64,000 nt of DNA from NCBI GenBank assembly GCA_023238725.1, contig CM041554.1, forward strand, positions 22,678,050 to 22,742,049, written 5' to 3'. Positions 52,501-61,800 of the stretch are shown here, in pieces (position 1 is the first letter of the stretch; every line of letters begins with the position of its first letter). Both the position numbers and the translations under genes were made by a program. Source of the DNA: Scortum barcoo. Its lineage: Eukaryota; Chordata; Actinopteri; Centrarchiformes; Terapontidae. Below the pieces are notes generated by a model. The model made no database searches. It was not told the origin of the DNA and worked only from the letters and a program-made list of their open reading frames with translations.

Positions 52501-55500
52501 AAGTTCTGGATGCCGCCCATAATGCAGTCATTTGTCAAGCCAAACCAGGCGCGGCTTTGCACTTAGGTCCAAACCAATTCAGGTGATTACAACAAGCCTT
52601 TATCTGAATTTACATAATTTCTTACCTTTTCTATCTTTCATTTTGAAACTTTGTGCCACAACATTTTCAACTTTTTTGTCCTTGATAGTAACTAAAGCTG
52701 TGTTTTTGAGGCATTTAAGTAAATTGAAAGGTTGCTGAAAAGTGTCAGACAAGATGCCAAGTTGGCAACAGCAGATTTAATCCTGTCAGAAAAGTCGTTA
52801 GAAAAATCACAGAGGACTTCCTGCAAATTCATTACCATCACCAATATACTGCCACATTAAAACAGCTTCATTATCTGATCTAAATATCAAAATGAGTTTG
52901 TCAGTCATGACTTAGAGGACCAGAGTCTACTAATTGTATTTCCTCACACAGGTTATTACAGAGATAAAGACTTTGGCCATGGCGATGGGCCACAATTGTA
53001 AATGTTTAATCACTGCTTTTGGAACAAAATATACTTCATGCAATATACTGAACAGTCTATATACTGCTCTCAAGGTAATCAATGAGATTTTAACATTGAT
53101 TCTAACATCAAATGCAAGTCAATGTAAGGAAGCTGAACTGCTGTTGTAATTTTCCTGTATATGGTCCCTCTAAGTCTGGTTAAAAGCTTTAGTTAAAAAT
53201 ACATGTGCAGCAAGACTCTGTTTTAAATGAACACCAGTAACAGCTTTCATAATTGAGGACAGATTACAGCCAGAGTTTATCATCAATAAATATACACTAT
53301 TATGAAGTTTTATAGTCTGCATCATTTAAATTGCATGATCCTTCTGTTTTCTTCATATTTATTTAAGTTCATATATAAAGTGAAATGCCAAAAAACTAAC
53401 TAGTTCCAGCCTCTAAAATTTACTCGACTCTGATTTATATCATTGTTAATGGAGCATCTTTGGGTTTAAACTGAAACTGAAAGTTATTAATTAATTAGTT
53501 AATTAGTCAGTTGATTAAAAAAATAATCACAAGTTAAACAATCAATAAATCCATTGTTAGCTGTAACCATGATAGACAGAAATAATTGGTTCCTTTTCAT
53601 TTTGTGGACTTTGCATCATTTAAAGAGACAAACACATGTAGTCTAGTTCTTTCTCATTCTACTTTATCGTCAATGTTGGATGCATTGTTTGTTTTTTGCT
53701 TGCCTACACGAGATGAGTGACAGTCTTCTTTCTTACTGTTTTACCTTTCAAGCCAAAGTCTGGTGATTTCTCAAGAATCTGCTGCTGGATAAGGAAGCAC
53801 AAAGCCCTTTTCCAAGTCCACTCATTACCTGCCAGCTGAGCCATGTGCACATTTTTGACACTGGTGTGACATCTGAACTCAATATAAAAAATTCAAGGTC
53901 TTTTGAAGGAAGCTCGACTCACAGAAAACTCTACAGTATATTTCCACCACATGCTTCTGTGCAGAGGTTTGAGAGTTTATTTCTTCACCCAACCTAATGG
54001 CCCGAGAGGATTTTTTTCAGACTTTTTTGCTGGATCAGCACTTTCTCAAAGTCCCCAGAGGAGAAATGAGATGTAACCTTTACAGATAAATTATAATGAC
54101 CAAAGAGGTGCAGCAGTAAAGACGACTCATCTTTTGGGCCAATTTAAACAAACACTAAAGACCGAAAGCTTCCACTTTCTGAATAACTCTGAATGATGAG
54201 TCCTGCTATCTCTGACTGCTCATATTTAGGAAAGCAGCCTAAATATTGCTGGCAATTACTTTTATTTGTTGAAGTAAATTTTAACATAGCTGATAAAAGG
54301 CAGACAAAATAACAAACAGTTCTGTCTAAGCCTGTTAGTATGCTGTCATCTCTTTTTCTTTGTTTGTTAGTTTAAATGTTTGACAGCTGAAGTGCTTTTT
54401 CCATCAATTTTGTTTGTTTAATGGTGTCATGCAGCTTCATGACTCACCTGACATGTTAAACCATTTCTCAGTTTATCTGACGAGTGCACCGACGACAGAT
54501 GATGATTTTTAACTGCTTGTGGAGTTAGACCGGCTTTCTATCTGCTGTACTAAAGCTACTAAAGCTAAAGTTACTTTTACAGAATTCATAAGGTCTCCCT
54601 GTTTTCAAAGGTGTTGGTGAAGATTTTGATGCAGTGGCCAAAATTGCAGATCATGTGACACCCACTGGCTGAAAAAGACATTTTTCCAAGGACAATAATT
54701 GCAAAAGGAACAACTGTAAAGTCTTTGAATATAAAAAAAAATAATTTATTAAGTAAATAAGTTATTTTCATCTTGTCTGTTTCGTTAATTCAATTAAACT
54801 CATGCAGTCCAATACAATAGTCCTCTCTTCATGAAGGTTCTAATTGTTTTAGAGGTGTTAATTCAACCGTATGATCATTTTGCAGGCTGCACTTTGTGGT
54901 GTTATTCAGTTGTGTTGCATTACACAGGAAGTTTTTCTGCCATTTAACCTACCCTCCATGATATAAATGGGCTGGACAAAGTAATACAAACACCTGTTAG
55001 TATAATACAATACAGAACAACAGACAGATACCTAAACTTCCTACAAATCTGAACATTATGACTTTCATGTCGGATCTATTGCAGGATTGATGTATTAGAT
55101 GCTTTAGTTTTAATACTCCATGGGTCTGTAGAAGCCTGAGAGAGACTAAAACTGACATGTAATTGCCATCTTGAACACGATGTCCAGGTCTGTTAATATA
55201 TCTGCGGTCTACTGCTGCACTGACTGATATAATATTTTTGTTGAACAGCACATCTATTGCAGGTGTTTCTACAGTAACATGACTTTTGCAGCTAATGGTC
55301 AAGGTTGAAAGGACTATTTTCCACTTTTAAATCACCTCACACTGATGTAACCCTCCTTTGGCAATTGAAAAAACTAAAGTTTGTGCAATACAGAGTAGAA
55401 GGCTTCATCTAGCTGGAGACAAATCTGGTAGACTGGAACATTTTTGATACGAGTGAAGTGATACTGAGGCTATGAAGTTGTGTTAAAAAAGTAATACGAA

Positions 55501-55782
55501 ACATATGCTATTTAAAATGATGGATTACATTCATCACTGCAGCAGTGTGTTTCAGAAATCTGAGCTGATTTTAATGGATTTGGAAAACAACAGGAGCCTG
55601 TGACGTCTGGGACGAAGAGTAAACAGCAGAACAGACTGTAGCAGCTGCTGTAACAAATTCATGTCTCCTTTGTTGTGCTGTTGGCATTAACGTTAGACTG
55701 TGGATTCGAAGAAATACTGTCTGAGTTCATTTTCTCAGTCTCACCATCATGGCATTCACCAATGAAAATATTCTTCATTATT

Positions 55783-55826
<44 letters not shown>

Positions 55827-58800
55827 TTTATATATATAAAAACGTCAACATTAAAGCTACTCCCAAATTATTACCTTATCATTTCCCTGTGAAATACTGT
55901 AGACTATTGAAGGACTAATTAAGGGGGCTCATTTCAATCCTCCATGAAAACACATGGCAGGATGTGCATACAGCCAAGAACTATTTGCTTAATATAATGG
56001 TGCCCAAAGTCTCAGATTGACTAAGAGGCACTCGGCGAGACTCTCCATGTTGGTGGAGTGATTTGTCACAGATCCAAGAAAATCTACTAAAACTTTTTCT
56101 CAGTCTTTTGTTTCACAGAATAGAAACATTCCAGTGATTTAAAGCTGCATAAGTAAAGACTTTGCAAACTTTGCTAAATCACTAAGTGGTGGTACAACAG
56201 ACAAGAGCGTGCCATTCCCCCTGAGCCTCAGTGGATTTAGTAGATTTTCTCTCAAATAAATCCTGGTGGTCTCGTAGGTAATGCTTCTCTACCAGCAGGA
56301 AGTGACAAATTAAAACATGAAAGCAAAAATATATCTTTTAAACAGCACCAAGTTAGTTATCTATCCTGAGATTCACTAACACTAGATCTTTTTCCTGACG
56401 TGTCCCTTTAATATTCTTCGCTATAAACCACTCAAAGACTTGCTGAGGGGGGTTACTGTATGTAGGAAAAGGACCACTGTACACACCTATGAGGGCACAC
56501 CTATTTGTTACAAGATGTACATGTGTTTAGGTGGTGTATTTAGGTGCATAAACTTACCTTCCCACGAATCTTTGGTCCCGGAGGGAGTCGCCGCATCACC
56601 ATGGAGACCAGAATACAAAACATTGCAGAGGAGAAGGCAACAGCAGCAAACACGAGACCCCAGGAGAGGCTGCAGAAGTAACAGGAGCTCTCAGCAGATG
56701 TGCACACCAAGACGTGCACTGAGGCGAGCAGCAGGCACAAGAGGTAGAAAGGCAGGGAGAGCAGGGCTGAGAGGACGGGCAGGTCCACTGTTGCTTCGCC
56801 ACTGAGGGCTTCAGGCATCGCCAGCAGTAAGACCAACAAGAGCTTAAGGGCCAGGACAGAGGCAGAGAGTAGGGACAGGAGGAGAGACAAAGTTTTAATA
56901 ACTTTGATCAAGTTTTTTACTATACAACCACAGAGTCTTACAGCAGTGTGGCCTGACCAATATATGTAAACAATAGAGACATTCCTTTTTATTATGGCTG
57001 ATCCATCTTATCAAGGCTTTTTCTTCTCTGTCTTTGTTTGGCAATTACACTGTTGGAACCATTTCCTCCATCAAGAAAGCTTCAAATGTGGACATGGTTG
57101 TTTTGAGACTTTAGATTTAATTTTGTTCCTACATCTGTTGTATTATGAACAAAACACTGACCTATCAGCCAATCTGTCAGCTCTTAGAATGAATGAAATT
57201 CCTGTGTACTCACCTGGAACACAAACATCATGCCTGCAATCATGGAGTACATGTCGTACTTGCCCAGCTGTTTGCTGAGGGCCGAGCTCATGGCAGCCAG
57301 GGCCTCCAGATACTGCTTCAGGACCTTTTTGCCCATGTTGCTCAGCACCTCAGAGGTGTTGCCCTCCATGTAGAGCTTCATCCAGCTCCCATGAGCCTTT
57401 TCTGCCACACGGTACTGCTCAAAGCCTGCGTCTGGATCGGAGAGGAGAAGGGAAGGAGACATCAACAACTGGCATGTGTAAACAGTGTGGCTTTAGAGTG
57501 ACCATTAATCAGGGATTTCTTGATGGTGATGTTTGCTGTCAGGTACTTGGCATTACTGTAACATGTTGTAAAGTTCCTAGCTGGGGCCGAAGCAGCTATT
57601 GCATTCACATAGATCTGTCAAAATGAGGAGAACATTTGCAGCATCTCATTAATAACCTCTATGCTTTTCCTGACACGGCATCACATTAATTTTGCACTGT
57701 TTATTTATCACCAAATACGATTAGATGTGTCAGGACAATTAAACTTATTTATGAAACCAAACAATCTGTGCTTTCCAATTATGTAACTTCAACCTCTGTT
57801 TACAGACTGCCTCTTAATTGAATGCAATATTTTCAGTATTAAAGGAGAGAAATGTTGTCAAGCGGTGGCATTATTTCATTGTAAATAACAACAATCTGTC
57901 ACCACATCGTGGCATATTAACAGAGGTACAACCATGGTTTGATGATGAGTTACGGCTGGATGGAGGTGAGACCGCGTGCAGCAATGCTCATGTTTTACTT
58001 TTAGCTTTTTGAAAACAAACTGAACCATCAAAATAGGTGAAGAAGTCTTAAATGCTGTCTGAAGCTCTTTGTCTCACTTCAGACTGCTGCATATCCTGAT
58101 GAATTTCATCGTAAAGAAAATACAGGCATTTTGAAACTATTTGTTTCCTCGTGAATGAGAGAACACTAATCCTCTTGATGACTTTATCAATCATTCTGAT
58201 GCTGGTTGGATGTTTTAAATGGAAAATCTATTCAATTTCTGCATTTTCTGTTTCCTGCGTCGATAATGTTCCTTAAATTGAAAAGATAATATGCCCATGG
58301 TAAAAACCATTTAGCCCTGAAAAAAAGCAATGTATAATTTGTCAGGATCTTAAAGGTGACAAGCTATGACTCATTCTCATGTTTACTCAAAGCAGATGAA
58401 ATGATGCCTGTTTTCATTTTACTTCAGTGCTTTAGGAGCCTGTTCAAGGACAAAGCAATGTGGAGGTTTGATTTGTGGTATACATCAGTGAGGCACACAC
58501 ACACATACACACGAATGCACACACACTCCTAAAAACAATATTTTGCAGTATAACACCTCAGCATCATAGGCATAGGGGTGATAAATAGTGACTTTGGCTT
58601 TGCTAGACAGAAGGGTTGGTAGATATATTAGAACCTTAAGCCACAGGCATGAATCATACAATATCAATGGCCCTGACTATGTTTCATCTGTCTAAAACTA
58701 CAGGGATTGGTTAATGGCCCTCTAGGATGCCTGAGGTTAGAAGCTGAAGAAAAACACAATATAAAGATTGAAATAAGGCAGACAGTGACAGATTTACAAA

Positions 58801-61800
58801 TGACTTTTAAAGGAATTTTGAAATTCAGTAGTTCTTTTGCTGTAAGTAAACAGAAAATATGCATATACGTGAGACTTATCACCCTGCAGATTGTATCATT
58901 TAATATCTCTATAAATGTAGATAACGAATATTTTTTTCCTTGCAAACAGACTAAAACTTTCTATCCCAAATATTATGAACTTTTGTAAACATAAAACAAT
59001 GCTTATACTAATGTTAGATGCAGAAAAAGCAATTCATTGTGTCTCTTTGCCTCTTATATTTGAAGTGTGTCAAACAACTCAGTTCAATGAAAACTGTATT
59101 ACTTAGTTGAAATGCATAAAAGGTAAGGATAAATGGTAAAATATTAAACCCCTTTAACCCATTTTGTGAACATGGTAAAGAGACTCCTCTAATTAATATC
59201 CTCTAATTTTTGTTTTGACCATGGAACCATTAAAAGAGCAATTAAGACGAAATTCTAAAGCACAAGGACTGATTCTTGTACAGGAGGAGCACAAACTCAC
59301 AATGTGTGCGGTTGATTTGATTCTCTACTTATTAACTAACTATGCAGGTAGTGATAAAAGAAATACAATAATAAAGTGCAGTGTCTGATTATAAATTAAA
59401 TACACAAATATTTAAATCTAAATATAACCTATAACGGGCCCAAAATAAATGTAGATATTTAGAGGTGACAACTTGTCAAGACTTTGACAGGCTTTATCAG
59501 TAAAATTTTGGGGCCTTGGAGAGTCACATTAAACAAAAAATGGACACTGATCCCATTAACAGGGAGAATTGACATCATGAAAACACATATTTTACCAAGA
59601 CTTACATTTTGTTTCTAATCTCTCTAATTCATATACCTAAAAACCATATATTTCCTGGGGAGGAAGAAAGCCTCATATAAAACTTAAGACACTTAAAAAT
59701 CACAGAACATAGCAGAGATATGACGGCTTTTGAGGGCTTATGAAGGTTGTTTAAACCTTGTTTCATCAGAATTGAAACTTTAAAAATGTTTCATATTGTT
59801 CAGGTTATTCTTACTTTGGGACAAAGATAAGTGATTGCAAAAACTTAACAGGGGCTGCAGTAATCACAGAGTCATAAAAATAGAGAGTCATAAAATATCC
59901 AACTAGGACGACACACTCAAGCTGAGAGTGGTTTGGCATTATAAATGTTTGCTAAATGATTTTTTGGATTGAAGTAGATTTTGTCTCCCCAATGCAACAT
60001 ATTTGAACACTGAAATCAGCAACATTTCTTTTAAGACAGGAGGCAGATTTCTTTTAGGCAACTTCTTTCACACCCAGTAAGATTTGACCCCAACAGGTGT
60101 CCAACAGGCATGCTACTTAAAATATCATCCCAGGCGAATTTCCCAGCAGTGACAACTATTACATTCTACTGCATAACAGCTTCTTGATTACCCAAGTGGA
60201 CAGATTAAAAAAAATCAACACATCCAAATGTAGGTCTGCTGAAATAATTTCCATTTCATCCCATCACTATGGAAACCAGGGACCAAAATAGAGTAGAAAA
60301 TGTGCTGCCAGAGCGGTAAGTTTTTTAATGTGAAATGAAGTAGTTTGTTTCAAATCAAGTTTTTAAATTGTAATATTTGCTGCTTACCATGCTTGTTAGT
60401 TTGTGTCAGTTCAGCACCTCTGTGTTTTCCTTTAGACAACATAATGTACATTTGTCTCCCAATTCAACATAAGACACAGAAGGCAACATGCACTGTTATT
60501 GTCATCAAGTTGTACTGAAAATTGGGACAATATACAACTGTGTGGGCCCAAAGACAGCACAAATATGTATTAAAAAAAAGACAAAACCTTTGAGAGAGAA
60601 GGTTGTTTTTACCATAGGTGATACTGAAATCTAATTTGAAGATGATTTTGCTGTATTTTATTGCTGCATCACAAAGAGTTTACAGCCCTGCTAGCAGCCC
60701 TGTGGGGTTGTACTTCAGTACAGTGGTGTTTTAAAGCTGAAAGCCAATATCAGCATGTTAACATGCTCACACCTCACAATGCTGACATACTGATGCTAAG
60801 CAGGCTAGATGTTTCCCATGGTCACATCTTAATTTAGTCTGTTATGCAAACAGCATTTCCTGATTATACCTGAACATGATGTTAAGCTGAGGCTGATGGG
60901 AATGTCATTAGTTTTTCTGAGTTTTTTTTAGTTATAAACCAAATTGAATATTGGAGTAATTGAAAATTTGACCTGATGATGGCATTGGATGAAAAATAAA
61001 TTCATCCTGAGAATGACAAGAACATCTATGCCAAATTTCACTGCAATCCAATCAACTGTTGTTGAGACATTTCACTCAAATGTCAACCTCAGTCAGAGGA
61101 TCAACAAGCTTGTTAGGACTCACAGCCTTGGAATCATGCATGTCTGTACAGAGTTTTAAAGCAATCCATCCAATAGTTGTTAAGATATTTCAGTCTGGAT
61201 CAAAGTGGTGGACTGAGAGACTGACAAGCTGACATTTCCATCCATAGAGCCATGTCACTAGCCATCTTTTCATCCTAGTAATTCATCTACCACGTCCTCA
61301 CTTCATTTTAAAAATCAAAATGTACAGTACACTCTAACTGTAGTTATGTAGTTAACACTGCAAATTAAATTTCTTACTGATCAGATCAGTTTTAAATCAG
61401 TCATTTTGGGGACATTTGGGGTGTAATTTCCTCATTTTCTGGTCATCAGACTTGTTCCAGCTGTTTTTGTGCCTCTTTTTGACTTCAGAAAATTCTCATT
61501 AGGCAGAGTGGCTGCGGGTCTGTAAGCAGCCTTGGCAACAACTATTATTATTAATACTTACTATTTCATGTTCACGGTACAACTCATTCAGTTGAAACGA
61601 ATGCATTTTTAAGGAAAACAGCTTTTTTTTTTTAGATAATGAAATTTCAAATTAAATGCCACATGTCCAATTATTTGCCAAAAAAGCCAGTTATCAAAGA
61701 GTTTCCTCTCTGCCTCCTTCCCTCTGTCCCATTTAAAACGATAAGATAAATTACTTCCAACCGATCAAACATTAGCAATGGTAATTGCTGCCATTGGTGT

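Larger units (their letters stand above)
48788..56557 (-). other. pigg: pigg intron with several repeat fossils
   Basis: About 7.8 kb. It contains a LINE-like fossil at 51225-51430, a repeat end at 53470-53570, a MITE-family copy at 54790-55260 and an (AT)n tract at 55787-55826. No additional exon fits the phases. Confidence 0.55.
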
